Positions 8,093 to 16,650 of a DNA stretch of 64,000 nt are shown one piece after another (the stretch's first letter is position 1; each line of letters begins with the position of its first letter). This DNA is from Allobogoriella alba (GTDB taxonomy: Bacteria > Actinomycetota > Actinomycetes > Actinomycetales > Actinomycetaceae). The notes under the pieces are model-generated. The model worked only from the letters and a program-made list of their open reading frames with translations, was not told the origin of the DNA and did not search any database. The stretch lies in NCBI RefSeq assembly GCF_042665525.1, contig NZ_JBHTCQ010000001.1, positions 124,001 through 188,000 on the forward strand, in the 5' to 3' direction. The translations under genes were made by a program, and so were the position numbers.

Positions 8093-8779
8093 TCACTGCT
8101 CCAGAAGGCCGGACGCCGACTCGATGGGCCCAGCCATGCCGTGGGCGCGGACGTGCTCGATCCACCCGGGCGGCAACCAGGCGCCTCGGTCCAGCTGTGG
8201 GTGGTTCGGCTGGTAGCGGTTGACCCAGAGGACGAAGACCAGCTCCGCCCAGTCGGAGCGCAGGATCCAGCGGACGGGCCCGCTGGCCGAGCGGCCCGCG
8301 AGCAGCAGCTCGCCCGCACCGACCATCTGGACCTGGTGGATGTCCTCGTAGTTCCAGATGTGCAGGCCGCGCGGGGTCTCCAGGTAGAACCCGCGGTCCG
8401 AGACGACGAGCTGACCGCCGTCGACCTTGACCCACCGCGGCACCGCGTCCTCCTGGGCCTTCTTCTTCCGTGACCGGTTGCCCGCGAAGGTGGTGGCGGC
8501 CACGACGCCGGTGATGGCGAGGCCGACCGGGCCGGTGCCCAGGAACAGCCCGCCGCCACGCCGGTAGCTGCCGTCCCCGACGGCCTGGAAGTTGAGCAAC
8601 TCGAACCGGCCGGCGGCCATCATCACCTCGTCCGGCCCGAACGCGGGCCGGAAGGTGACGGCGAGGTCGAGCGGCGGGGTGAGGGGGCGGCCGGTGCGCA
8701 GCTCGACGTGCGCACGGCATGCCGCCAGGCGTGCCGAGTCCGCCGTCGTCCACGGCTCGAGAGCCGGCGTACCGGTCAT
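8093..8779 (-). CDS. Conserved hypothetical protein with one membrane segment
   Basis: 228 aa, not recognised as a named family. A hydrophobic segment near residues 84-102 (GPVGLAITGVVAATTFAG) is followed by the very basic NRSRKKK, which suggests a single membrane pass with a cytoplasmic basic flank. The C-terminal half has a beta-rich look, with alternating tryptophans (HIWNYEDI, RWILRSDW, FVLWVNRY) reminiscent of PH-like domains. ATG at 8779 has GAGAGG upstream and a plausible promoter at 8812-8839. The function is unknown. Confidence 0.7.
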   Translation of the reverse strand: MTGTPALEPWTTADSARLAACRAHVELRTGRPLTPPLDLAVTFRPAFGPDEVMMAAGRFELLNFQAVGDGSYRRGGGLFLGTGPVGLAITGVVAATTFAGNRSRKKKAQEDAVPRWVKVDGGQLVVSDRGFYLETPRGLHIWNYEDIHQVQMVGAGELLLAGRSASGPVRWILRSDWAELVFVLWVNRYQPNHPQLDRGAWLPPGWIEHVRAHGMAGPIESASGLLEQ

Positions 8780-8811
8780 GCCAGTCCTCTCTGTCGCGCC
8801 GCTGCGACCAG

Positions 8812-8839
8812 GCATAACCGACGCCGTCGCCGCGGTCAA
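8812..8839 (-). promoter_or_regulatory. Probable promoter for the gene ending at 8093
   Basis: On the minus strand, TTGACC (8839-8834) and TATGCC (8817-8812) are separated by 16 bp, leaving a short 5' UTR that contains the GAGAGG ribosome site. Confidence 0.4.
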
Positions 8840-8951
8840 GGCGGGCCGGCGGACTTGCCAGGACCTCCCCCGGGCCTGGTACGACACGGAGGTCGCCGGC
8901 CGCCACGCGGCCCTCGGCCGTCCCAGCCCGCCACGAGCCCCCAGGAGTGTC

Positions 8952-10865
8952 GTGTCACGTCACCGCCCACCGACCCTGATCCGCCCGTTCGCCGTGGCGG
9001 TCGGCCTGCTGCTCGCCACGACGGCGGCCGTCGTCCCGGCCGCGGCGGCGCCGCCCGCCGAGCCTGGCACGGGACCGTCCGCCGACCCCGCGGCCGAGCG
9101 AGCCACGCCCCGTGACCCCGACAAGTCCTTCGCCGTGTACGTGGGCAAGAACCTCACGCAGGACGGCGCCACCATGCTCGGCGGCTTCGGTCACGAGCCG
9201 TCGAGCCACTGGGTCGAGGTCGTGCCCGCGCAGGACCATCCCGAGGGGTCCACGATCACGGTCGGCGCGACGCCGGAGGCGGACATGCCCGCCCGGCTGA
9301 CCGAGATCCCGCAGGCCGAGCACACCGCCCGGTACATCACCTCCAACTACTCCGAGTTCGCGGGATTCCCCGCGCCGCTGACCAACGGCGGCCTGAACGA
9401 GCACGGTGTGGCCGCCCGGGACGTGTGGTCGAACTCCCGCGAGGAGCTGTGGGACATGACGCCGGAGGACCAGACGGGCCCGCAGTACTCCGACCTGTCC
9501 CGCATCGCCATGGAGCGCGCGACCTCGGCTCGGGAGGCCGTGCAGATCCTCGGCGACCTCATCGACGAGCACGGCTTCACCACGTACGGCGGCAACTCGC
9601 ACCTCTTCGCCGATGAGAACGAGGGCTGGGTCTTCGTCGAGTTCTCCGGCGGCGAGGGCCTCTGGGCCGCCGAGCGGCTCGGCCCGGACGAGATCCGGGT
9701 CTCCTACCCCGGCTACATCCAGGACTTCCCCGTCGAGGCCGCCGGCGGAGACCATCCGGACTACATGGGGTCGGCGAACCTCGTCTCCTTCGCCGAGGAG
9801 CAGGGCTGGTACGACCCGGAGACCGACGAGACGTTCGACCTCCAGCAGGTCTACGGCCAGCCGTTCCCCACGGAGGAGTTCGACGTCGGGCAGGTTGCCG
9901 ACCCGGAGGATCCGGCGCCCTACCGGAACCCGATCTCGCTGGAGCGCGAGTTCGCCGGCCTCGGGGACCAGATCCGGCTCGAGGACGTCATGCGGATCGT
10001 GCGCGACCCGCGCTGGTCGGACGACCGGTCAGGCTACGGTCACGTCGCGCAGCTGCCGGCCGATGTGGACCCGGCGCTGCGCACGCTGTGGGTGGCACCC
10101 ACGGCGGCGGCGACCGCGCCGTACATCCCGATCGCCATCGGGACCGAGGAGCTGCCGGTCGAGTACACCCAGCACCGCTACCTCACGGCCGAGGCGTCGT
10201 CCACCTACCTCTCTCCGGAGTATGCGGAGCAGGAGGCGACCGAGTACGCCACGCAGACGTACAAGCGGCTGATGTACGCCACGTGCTCCCGTCCCGAGGA
10301 GTACCTCGGCGAGGTCACCGCAGCGTTGGAGGGTTTCGAGGCGCAGTCGATCACGGACTGGCGAGAGATCCAGGAGGAGGCCGCCGCGGCGGACGACCCG
10401 GGCACGGTGCTGACGGACTACACCTACGACCGGGCGCTGGAGGGTCTGGCCCTCGGCAACCACCTTCTCGACGACGTGCTGGCCCGCTCGCGCCAGGACG
10501 GAGGCCTGCGCGCGCCGGAGGTCGACGTGCCGCCGGGCACGACCGCCTCGGGCCGCTCGCTCCCCATGGCCATGGAAGGGGTCTCCGCCCGGGACCGGAT
10601 GAACTGCGACGTCGGGGGCGGCTGGCAGGCCGGGAACGCCACCGAACGGGCCGGCGAGTACGGCGACCCGGCCGACGTGCCCGACTACTCGGCGGCGCGC
10701 ATCTCGGGCAACCCCGACGCGACCGGCTCCGGCGGCTCGGCTGACGACGGCCCGTCCGAGGGCGGCTCATCACCGGCCGGCTGGGTCTGGGGCGTGCTCG
10801 GCGTCGTCGTCGGAGCGGTGCTGGGCGGCCTCGGCGCCTGGCGGGCGGCGAGCGGACGCCGCTGA
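8952..10865 (+). CDS. Secreted, membrane-anchored C69-family dipeptidase homologue with Ser in place of the nucleophile Cys
   Basis: 637 aa. Residues 1-33 form a signal peptide (twin basic start, then a hydrophobic core ending in AAAA). The PepD/C69 N-terminal-nucleophile signature follows: SFAVYVGKNLTQDGATMLGG, then SSHWVEVVP and the NGGLNEHGVA segment. The residue aligning with the catalytic Cys of the family is Ser59. A Ser/Gly/Asp-rich linker leads to a C-terminal membrane helix (about 605-628) and an Arg tail, so the enzyme domain faces outward. GTG start with AGGAG 5 nt before. Whether it is an active Ser-type hydrolase or a pseudoenzyme cannot be told. Confidence 0.82.
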   Translation: MSRHRPPTLIRPFAVAVGLLLATTAAVVPAAAAPPAEPGTGPSADPAAERATPRDPDKSFAVYVGKNLTQDGATMLGGFGHEPSSHWVEVVPAQDHPEGSTITVGATPEADMPARLTEIPQAEHTARYITSNYSEFAGFPAPLTNGGLNEHGVAARDVWSNSREELWDMTPEDQTGPQYSDLSRIAMERATSAREAVQILGDLIDEHGFTTYGGNSHLFADENEGWVFVEFSGGEGLWAAERLGPDEIRVSYPGYIQDFPVEAAGGDHPDYMGSANLVSFAEEQGWYDPETDETFDLQQVYGQPFPTEEFDVGQVADPEDPAPYRNPISLEREFAGLGDQIRLEDVMRIVRDPRWSDDRSGYGHVAQLPADVDPALRTLWVAPTAAATAPYIPIAIGTEELPVEYTQHRYLTAEASSTYLSPEYAEQEATEYATQTYKRLMYATCSRPEEYLGEVTAALEGFEAQSITDWREIQEEAAAADDPGTVLTDYTYDRALEGLALGNHLLDDVLARSRQDGGLRAPEVDVPPGTTASGRSLPMAMEGVSARDRMNCDVGGGWQAGNATERAGEYGDPADVPDYSAARISGNPDATGSGGSADDGPSEGGSSPAGWVWGVLGVVVGAVLGGLGAWRAASGRR

Positions 10866-10886
10866 CCCACCCACCGCTGCACCGGT

Positions 10887-10922
10887 CGCCCACCGCTGCT
10901 GGCATGCCTGCAGCGGTGGGCG
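10887..10922. terminator. Strong hairpin, probable terminator
   Basis: A 13-bp perfect stem (CGCCCACCGCTGC at 10887-10899, complement at 10910-10922) encloses a 10-nt loop that itself contains GGCATGCC. It starts 22 nt after the stop of the dipeptidase gene. No T-run follows, as is common in GC-rich Actinobacteria. Confidence 0.6.
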
Positions 10923-10959
10923 ACGGTTGCCGCACCCGGCCGATGGAAGGATGGGCGTC

Positions 10960-12402
10960 ATGCCTGCACGCGTCGACCTCTCCTCGATCACCCCGCCCGT
11001 CAGCCTCGGCGCCCTCGACGGGCGCTACCGTCCCGCCGTCGCACCGCTCGCCGACCACCTCTCCGAGGCGGCGCTGAACCGGGCCCGGGTGCACGTGGAG
11101 GTGGAGTGGCTGATCCACCTGACGGACTCCGGCGCACTCCCGGGCGCCCCGATGCTGTCCGACGCCGAGAAGGACTACCTGCGCTCCGCCGTCGCGTCCT
11201 TCGGCGCGGACGAGATCGCTGAGCTCGCCCAGATCGAGCGCGAGACGCTGCACGACGTCAAGGCCGTCGAGTACTTCCTGCGACGCCGGCTCGACGCCGC
11301 CCCCTCCGTCCTCGGGGAGGCGAGCGCGCTCGGGTCGCGCGGCGTGGCCGAGATGGTGCACATCTTCTGCACCAGCGAGGACATCAACAACCTCGCCTAC
11401 GCGCTGATGGTGCAGGGCGCCGTGACCGAGGTGTGGCTGCCCCGGGCGTCCGCGGTCGTCGACGACCTCGCGGCGCTCGCCCGGGAGCACGCGGCGAGGG
11501 CGATGCTCGCCCGCACGCACGGCCAGCCCGCGACGCCGACGACCCTCGGCAAGGAGCTGGCCGTGCTGGCGGCCCGGCTGCGCCGGCAGCTGCGGCGCGT
11601 CGCGGACGCCGAGTACCTCGGCAAGATCAACGGCGCCACCGGCACCTACGGCGCACACGCGATCTCCGTCCCGGGCACCGACTGGGAGGAGGTCTCCCGC
11701 TCCTTCGTCACCCACCTGGGTCTGACCTGGAACCCGCTCACCACGCAGATCGAGTCGCACGACTGGCAGGCCGAGCTGTACGCGGACGTCGCCCGGTTCA
11801 ACCGGGTCCTGCACAACCTCGCCACCGACGTGTGGTCCTACATCTCGCTGGGCTACTTCACGCAGCGGCTCTCCGCGCAGGGCTCGACCGGGTCCTCGAC
11901 GATGCCGCACAAGGTCAACCCGATCCGCTTCGAGAACGCCGAGGCGAACCTGGAGATCTCCTGCGCGCTGCTGGACACCCTCGCCTCCACGCTGGTGACC
12001 TCGCGCCTGCAGCGGGACCTGACGGACTCCTCCACGCAGCGGAACATCGGCACGGCGTTCGGCCACTCGCTGGTGGCGATCGACAACGTCCGCCGTGGCC
12101 TGGCCGGGCTGGACGTCGACCCGGCGGCGTTGGCGGCGGACCTCGACGCCAACTGGGAGGTGCTCGGGGAGGCGGTCCAGTCGGCCATGCGGGCCGCGGC
12201 GGTGGCGGGCGCGGAGGGGATGGCGAACCCCTACGAGCGGCTCAAGGAGCTGACCCGGGGGCGCCGCGTGGACGGCGCGGGCATGCGGGAGTTCATCGCC
12301 GGGCTCGGCCTGCCGGCGGACGTGGAGCAGCGGCTCCTGGCCCTGGAGCCCGGGACCTACACCGGGCTCGCCGAACGGCTGGTGCGGCACCTCGACGGCT
12401 GA
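10960..12402 (+). CDS. purB: Adenylosuccinate lyase
   Basis: Cleaves SAICAR and adenylosuccinate in purine synthesis. At 480 aa it belongs to the longer PurB form. The fumarase/aspartase superfamily signature GSSTMPHKVNPIRFENAEAN sits near residues 312-331, with TSEDINNLAY near 138 and the RTHGQPATPTTLGKE catalytic segment near 185. The ATG at 10960 opens MPARVDLSS; an earlier in-frame ATG at 10927 adds a non-conserved head. It is transcribed alone and converges on the next gene with a gap of only 13 nt. Confidence 0.95.
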   Translation: MPARVDLSSITPPVSLGALDGRYRPAVAPLADHLSEAALNRARVHVEVEWLIHLTDSGALPGAPMLSDAEKDYLRSAVASFGADEIAELAQIERETLHDVKAVEYFLRRRLDAAPSVLGEASALGSRGVAEMVHIFCTSEDINNLAYALMVQGAVTEVWLPRASAVVDDLAALAREHAARAMLARTHGQPATPTTLGKELAVLAARLRRQLRRVADAEYLGKINGATGTYGAHAISVPGTDWEEVSRSFVTHLGLTWNPLTTQIESHDWQAELYADVARFNRVLHNLATDVWSYISLGYFTQRLSAQGSTGSSTMPHKVNPIRFENAEANLEISCALLDTLASTLVTSRLQRDLTDSSTQRNIGTAFGHSLVAIDNVRRGLAGLDVDPAALAADLDANWEVLGEAVQSAMRAAAVAGAEGMANPYERLKELTRGRRVDGAGMREFIAGLGLPADVEQRLLALEPGTYTGLAERLVRHLDG

Positions 12403-12415
12403 GGCCACGGACTGC

Positions 12416-13459
12416 TCAGAACCAGGCGGTTCCTTCGTCGTCCTCGAGGAGGACGAACTCGTCCACGGAACGGAGCTCGATCCGTGCCTGGCCGGTGAGG
12501 TCGAGGATCTCCTCCCCGCCGTCGTGGACCGCCCGCACCGCGGCGGTCAGTGACGCCGTCACGATGCCGGGGGCGCCACCGCCACTGCGGATGGTGACCG
12601 TCTGCGGCGCTCGGACCACCGCGTACCCGACGGGCACGTCCTGCACGCCGGCCGGACCGAACCGGCACACCTCGTGCACCACGTAGTCGTAGTTCCGGCT
12701 GAGCCCGACGCAGTCCGAGAGCCAGTGGCCCATCTCGTCGGCGATCGCGCGGCCGAGAGCGTCGGTGGCCTCGAGGCCGAGCAGGATCGTGCCGGGATCG
12801 GTGTCGCCGCCGCTCGCCACGGTCTGCTCGCTTGCCTCACCCGCGAGCAGCGAGCCGCTCTCGGGCGCGATCGCGTACGTCCCCGGGTAGAGCGTGATGG
12901 CCGTGGCCGTCTCCGTCATCGTCGGCGCACCGGCCGAGGTGGTCGCACGGAGGTCTCCGACGGAGAACGCGAACTCGCCGACAGGCACGAGGTCGGCTCC
13001 CGGGGCGGCCGTGCGGACCTGCTGGACCGAGGCAAGCGTGTCGGTCAGACGCCAGGTCCCCTGGTCGCCGACGGCGACCTCGAGGACGTCCGTGTGCTCG
13101 GCGCCGGCCAGCCGGTACGACACCCTGACCCACGCCTCGTCCCGCCCCGGCCCCTCTCCGCTGTCGATGATCTCCACGTCACCGATCGATGTCGCGCCCG
13201 CCATCGCCTCGGGAACCAGCCCGTCGATCGGCCCATGGTCGACGCCCCACGCGTTCTCCGGTTCCACCCCCGGCGCCTCGAGGGCGCGTGCCCGCTCCGG
13301 GTCGCCCGCGGCGATGGCCCCCAGGTACCGCAGGACGACGGCGCGCGCCTCGTCGGTCGGGCTCGAGCAGGCGGCCACGCCCGCGAGCACCAGCGCCACC
13401 GGCGCCACCGCGACCGCCAGCCGACGGCCAGCCCGTCCGCGACCACGACCCGGCCTCAT
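12416..13459 (-). CDS. Lipoprotein with NTF2-like N-terminal region, paralogue of the upstream gene
   Basis: 347 aa. A basic N terminus, a hydrophobic stretch and the lipobox LAGVAAC predict a lipoprotein. The segment ARAVVLRYLGAIAAGDPERARAL is the first helix of an NTF2/SnoaL-like (DUF4878-type) domain. A second domain has the motif LYPGTYAIAPESGSLLAGEA, which recurs in the neighbour as LYPGVYDIAPTGGDLLRGVP. I choose the ATG at 13459 because it overlaps the upstream stop as ATGA; an ATG at 13477 with GGGAA upstream is the alternative. The function is unknown. Confidence 0.75.
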   Translation of the reverse strand: MRPGRGRGRAGRRLAVAVAPVALVLAGVAACSSPTDEARAVVLRYLGAIAAGDPERARALEAPGVEPENAWGVDHGPIDGLVPEAMAGATSIGDVEIIDSGEGPGRDEAWVRVSYRLAGAEHTDVLEVAVGDQGTWRLTDTLASVQQVRTAAPGADLVPVGEFAFSVGDLRATTSAGAPTMTETATAITLYPGTYAIAPESGSLLAGEASEQTVASGGDTDPGTILLGLEATDALGRAIADEMGHWLSDCVGLSRNYDYVVHEVCRFGPAGVQDVPVGYAVVRAPQTVTIRSGGGAPGIVTASLTAAVRAVHDGGEEILDLTGQARIELRSVDEFVLLEDDEGTAWF

Positions 13460-14556
13460 CGCGGAGGCGACGTCCATGCGGTGTTTCCCAGGTGGTCACC
13501 GATCGACATGGAGTCGGCGGACTCGAACTGGCAGGCGAGGAGGCCTTCCACCGGGATCTCCTCGGACTGCGCGGTGCGCCGCCCGTCGGGGCCAGTGGCG
13601 TCGAACTCGGCGCGGACGGTCGCGGTCGCGTCACACCAGCCGTCGGTGCGAACCGGCGGGTCCACGATCGACCACGCCACCGGTTCGTGCACCGTGCGCT
13701 CCTCGCCGTCCCGCGCACCGGAGACGTAGATCCCCGTGCACAACAGCCTCGTGCGGTGGAGGCACTCCTCGAGGTCCGCCGTCGCCAACTCCGTGAACTC
13801 CTCCTCGAACCGTTCGGTGGGTTCGAAGGTGAGGACGACCCGCTCCTCGTCCCACACCGGATCGACGCCCGCCGCGGTGAACGTGCCCGGCACGCCGCGC
13901 AGCAGATCGCCACCGGTCGGCGCGATGTCGTAGACACCGGGGTAGAGCGCGAGGACGGTGTTGATCTCATCGCTGTCCTCGGGGAGCGGCTCCACCTCCG
14001 CCTCACCGACGGTGAACGCCCAGGGGCCGAAAAGGCCCCTGTCGCCGGTGGAGATCTGCTCCGACCGCCCCCAGATCTGGTACGTCTGGGCCAGGCCTCG
14101 GGTCAGCATCAGGTCCTCGCCGGTGTCGTGCACGGTGAGCGTGGACTCGTGCCGCTCGCCGTCGAGCCGGTAGGTCACGTCGAAGGCGAACTCGCCGTCG
14201 GACCGCTCGCGGCCCTCGGAGACGGTGGGGTCGGTGATGGTCTCGGCGCCCGCCATCGCCTCGTTCGTGCGCCCGTCGCGGACCGCCGGCATGGCGGATC
14301 CGAGCTCGATCGGGTCGTATTCGGGGTCCATCAGCCCGTTCGCCCGCGCGGCGTCCCCCACGGCGATCGCATCCAGATACTCCACGACGACGTCACGCGC
14401 CCCGTCGGTCGGGCTCGGCCGCAGCGTCCACACCGCGACGCCCACGGCCACCAAGGCCGCCACGACCAGGACGACGAGCAGACCGCGTCCCTTACCGGAT
14501 CCGCGACCCGTCCGCTCGGGCGCCGTGGGAGCGCCGGCGTCCTTGACCTCTGTCAT
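13456..14556 (-). CDS. Membrane-anchored NTF2-like protein, paralogue of the downstream lipoprotein
   Basis: 366 aa. After a hydrophilic 25-residue head comes one membrane helix (LLVVLVVAALVAVGVAVW), then an extracytoplasmic part. DGARDVVVEYLDAIAVGDAARA parallels the helix in the next gene, and LYPGVYDIAPTGGDLLRG is the shared second-domain motif. The protein has no lipobox, so the two paralogues use different anchors. The pair forms a two-gene operon with a 4-nt ATGA overlap. The start at 14556 (MTEVKDAG) is preferred over 14610. The role is unknown; tandem duplication is evident from the shared order of motifs. Confidence 0.75.
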   Translation of the reverse strand: MTEVKDAGAPTAPERTGRGSGKGRGLLVVLVVAALVAVGVAVWTLRPSPTDGARDVVVEYLDAIAVGDAARANGLMDPEYDPIELGSAMPAVRDGRTNEAMAGAETITDPTVSEGRERSDGEFAFDVTYRLDGERHESTLTVHDTGEDLMLTRGLAQTYQIWGRSEQISTGDRGLFGPWAFTVGEAEVEPLPEDSDEINTVLALYPGVYDIAPTGGDLLRGVPGTFTAAGVDPVWDEERVVLTFEPTERFEEEFTELATADLEECLHRTRLLCTGIYVSGARDGEERTVHEPVAWSIVDPPVRTDGWCDATATVRAEFDATGPDGRRTAQSEEIPVEGLLACQFESADSMSIGDHLGNTAWTSPPR

Positions 14557-14639
14557 GGTCGTGGATCCTTGCGTGGCCGCGTGTCCACGTCGATGGGGAG
14601 AAGAGCCCACTGCGCCTGGGACGTGGCAGGCTCACGGAC

Positions 14640-15284
14640 GTGAGCGCCCATCACGGACATGAGCATCGACCCGGCCTGCTGCACCGGCTCCACCGGCGCT
14701 TCCACCGCACCGGCGAGATGGGTGTCGACGGGGAGGTCTACGACCGCACCTCCGGCCGGCTGAACGGGCGGCTGTACCGGCGGGCCGCGGCCGACGTCGC
14801 CCAGGTGGCGCAGGAGGTCGCGCCGGATGGCGCCGCGGTGCTCGACGTCGGAGCCGGCACGGGGCGGCTTCTCGCCGCCCTGGCCGACGTCTTGCCGGGC
14901 GCCCGGATCACCGGCGTCGACGTCGCGGAGACCATGGTGGAGGTGGCCCGACGGCGGACGGCCACGCTCGAACGGGTCACCGTGGACGCCGGCGATGTCG
15001 GTGAGCTGCCCTACCCGGACGCACAGTTCGACGTGGTCGTCAGTACCTTGAGCATGCATCACTGGCCCGACCAGGCGGCCGCGGTGGCCGAGGTCGCGCG
15101 GGTGCTCCGTCCTGGTGGCGCCCTGCTGGTGTTCGACTTCGCCCGGGTCGACGCCTCCGCGCTGGCCGCCGCCGCCCGCGACGGCGGGCCGTTCGCCGGA
15201 GCCGCACCGGACCGGACCAGACTGCCGCTACTGCGGTTCTTCCCGGTGCCGCGGCTTGCCCGGTACACGCTGCACCGGGCGTGA
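14640..15284 (+). CDS. Class I SAM-dependent methyltransferase
   Basis: 214 aa. Motif I is VLDVGAGTGRLL near residue 67, the acidic motif is ITGVDVAETM near 90, and LRPGGALLVFDF is the post-III strand near 160: a Methyltransf_11-type Rossmann fold. The N terminus is His-rich (SAHHGHEHRPGLLHRLHRRFH), which might bind metal or be incidental. GTG start, divergent from the NTF2-like operon. The substrate cannot be read from sequence. Confidence 0.85.
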   Translation: MSAHHGHEHRPGLLHRLHRRFHRTGEMGVDGEVYDRTSGRLNGRLYRRAAADVAQVAQEVAPDGAAVLDVGAGTGRLLAALADVLPGARITGVDVAETMVEVARRRTATLERVTVDAGDVGELPYPDAQFDVVVSTLSMHHWPDQAAAVAEVARVLRPGGALLVFDFARVDASALAAAARDGGPFAGAAPDRTRLPLLRFFPVPRLARYTLHRA

Positions 15285-15294
15285 CGTCGATCGG

Positions 15295-15300
15295 TAGCAT
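15295..15300 (+). promoter_or_regulatory. Leaderless-type -10 box
   Basis: TAGCAT ends 6 nt before the GTG at 15307, with no Shine-Dalgarno between. Confidence 0.4.
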
Positions 15301-15306
15301 GCCGCT

Positions 15307-15534
15307 GTGCTCGAAGGCTTGTTCGTCCTGACGGTGCTGTTCCTGATCGTCATCGGGGTCTGGGGACTCGTGAGCCCGCGGTCGGCCATCCGGTTCGAGC
15401 GTTCGCTGCGGGGGTGGCAGTACAAGGACCGCAAGGTCCCGGAACCGTCGGACGCCATGGTCGTCGTGACGCGGGTCGTGGGCTTCGTGTCCATCTTCTT
15501 CGCGATCATCGCGGCGGCCCAGCTCTACGGGTAG
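15307..15534 (+). CDS. Small two-helix membrane protein (DUF6199-like)
   Basis: 75 aa with a hydrophobic helix at each end (LFVLTVLFLIVIGVWGLV and VVGFVSIFFAIIAAAQLYG) around a hydrophilic middle with FERSLRGWQYKDRKVPEPSDA. The order helix-P-R-S-W-x-Y-K-D-x-E-P-S-D-helix resembles the DUF6199 family of unknown function. GTG start with a leaderless-type box. Confidence 0.7.
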   Translation: MLEGLFVLTVLFLIVIGVWGLVSPRSAIRFERSLRGWQYKDRKVPEPSDAMVVVTRVVGFVSIFFAIIAAAQLYG

Positions 15535-15559
15535 TCGCCCGTCGGTCGTCGTCGGCGCC

Positions 15560-16531
15560 TCAACCGGCGAGGATCTGCGCGAGGGCCTCGCGGCCGAGCG
15601 CGGCCAGGACCGGTTCGTCGTCGGAGCCGTCGAGCATGGCGGTGGTCATGCTGAGCGCCCAGCCGCGGGCGCGGCACCAGGTGGCGTCGTCGTAGCGGCC
15701 CGTCAGCTCGGTGCGGAAGGCCGCCCGGCCTGCCGCGTCGAAGGTGAGCCACGCGGTGGCGAGGTCGGTGGCCGGGTCACCCGCGGTCAGGTCCCCGAAG
15801 TCCACGACGGCGACGAGCCCGAGCGAGGAACGAGCGGAGGGCGAGGAGCCGGCGCCATCAGACCCTGCGGCGACGAGCCCGAGCGAGGCGCCGGCGTCAC
15901 CCACCTCTCCGAGGACGATGTTGTGCGCGTGGAGGTCGCCGTGCAGCCACACCGGCGGACCCGACCAGGCCTCGGTGGCCACCAGCTCCTCCCACAGGGC
16001 GGCGACCTCCCGGCCGCGGGGAATCGCACCCCGCGCGAGGCGGTCACGCACGTACGGGTCGCGCGTCGTCAGCGGGATCCCGCGGACCGGGTTCACCGGG
16101 TAGTCGGCCGGCGCCGGGACATGCAGCGCCCGCACGACGGCGGCGAGCGGCCCGGCAGCGGGGGTACGGCTCTCGAGGGGCACCGTCGCGGCGGAACGGC
16201 CGTCCACCCACGGCACGACCGACCAGGACCAGGGGTACTCCGCCGTCGGTCGCCCGGTCCGCACCGGCACCGGCAGGGTGATGTCGACGGCCGCCTGCAC
16301 GCGCGTCGCGAGCTCCGGCAGCCAACGTTGCTCGTTCGCCACCAGCTCCACCGCCGCGGCACGGCGGGGCATCCGGACCGCGAGGTCGTCGCCGAGCCGC
16401 CAGACGAGGTTGTCCCACCCCTCGTTCGCCAACGCCAGGGGCAGACCCGCGAGGTCGGGGTGCTGCTCGGCGAGCATGCGCCGGACGAGCGCCTCGTCGA
16501 CGTCGACCTCGGCGGCAGGCATACGGGCCAT
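15560..16531 (-). CDS. Aminoglycoside-phosphotransferase-fold kinase with internal insertion
   Basis: 323 aa kinase of the APH family. The catalytic loop is HGDLHAHN at 197-204 and the metal motif DFGDLTAGDP begins at 244, typical of macrolide/fructosamine-like phosphotransferases; the true substrate is unknown. Between these motifs, where homologues have only a short hairpin, lies a Gly/Ser/Ala-rich insertion at about 211-239 in which SLGLVA occurs twice. It is encoded by the 52-nt dispersed sequence and a 20-nt direct duplication. AAGGAG 6 nt before the ATG fixes the start. Confidence 0.85.
   Translation of the reverse strand: MARMPAAEVDVDEALVRRMLAEQHPDLAGLPLALANEGWDNLVWRLGDDLAVRMPRRAAAVELVANEQRWLPELATRVQAAVDITLPVPVRTGRPTAEYPWSWSVVPWVDGRSAATVPLESRTPAAGPLAAVVRALHVPAPADYPVNPVRGIPLTTRDPYVRDRLARGAIPRGREVAALWEELVATEAWSGPPVWLHGDLHAHNIVLGEVGDAGASLGLVAAGSDGAGSSPSARSSLGLVAVVDFGDLTAGDPATDLATAWLTFDAAGRAAFRTELTGRYDDATWCRARGWALSMTTAMLDGSDDEPVLAALGREALAQILAG
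15803..15854. repeat. 52-nt dispersed sequence, copy 2 (inside the APH-fold kinase gene)
   Basis: 50 of 52 bases are identical to 6322-6373 in hemL, in the same chromosomal orientation, although this host gene is on the minus strand. The reading frame of the kinase is preserved. Confidence 0.75.
15809..15888. repeat. 20-nt direct repeat, 60-bp period
   Basis: GGCGACGAGCCCGAGCGAGG occurs at 15809-15828 and exactly again at 15869-15888. The 60-bp period keeps the kinase frame and yields the duplicated SLGLVA peptide, which could be the trace of an insertion with flank duplication. Confidence 0.75.
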
Positions 16532-16636
16532 GACGCTCCTTCCGGGGAATGGCGGCGCGTCAGCATGCCACGGGTCATACCCGGGGTGCAGGCGAAAATC
16601 CGTCCGAGGCGTGAGGTGACGCCCGCGGCGGGAACG

Positions 16637-16642
16637 TACCGT
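16637..16642 (+). promoter_or_regulatory. Leaderless-type -10 box of the dedA-like gene
   Basis: TACCGT ends 8 nt before the GTG at 16651 and no ribosome site intervenes. Confidence 0.35.
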
Positions 16643-16650
16643 GGTCCCCC

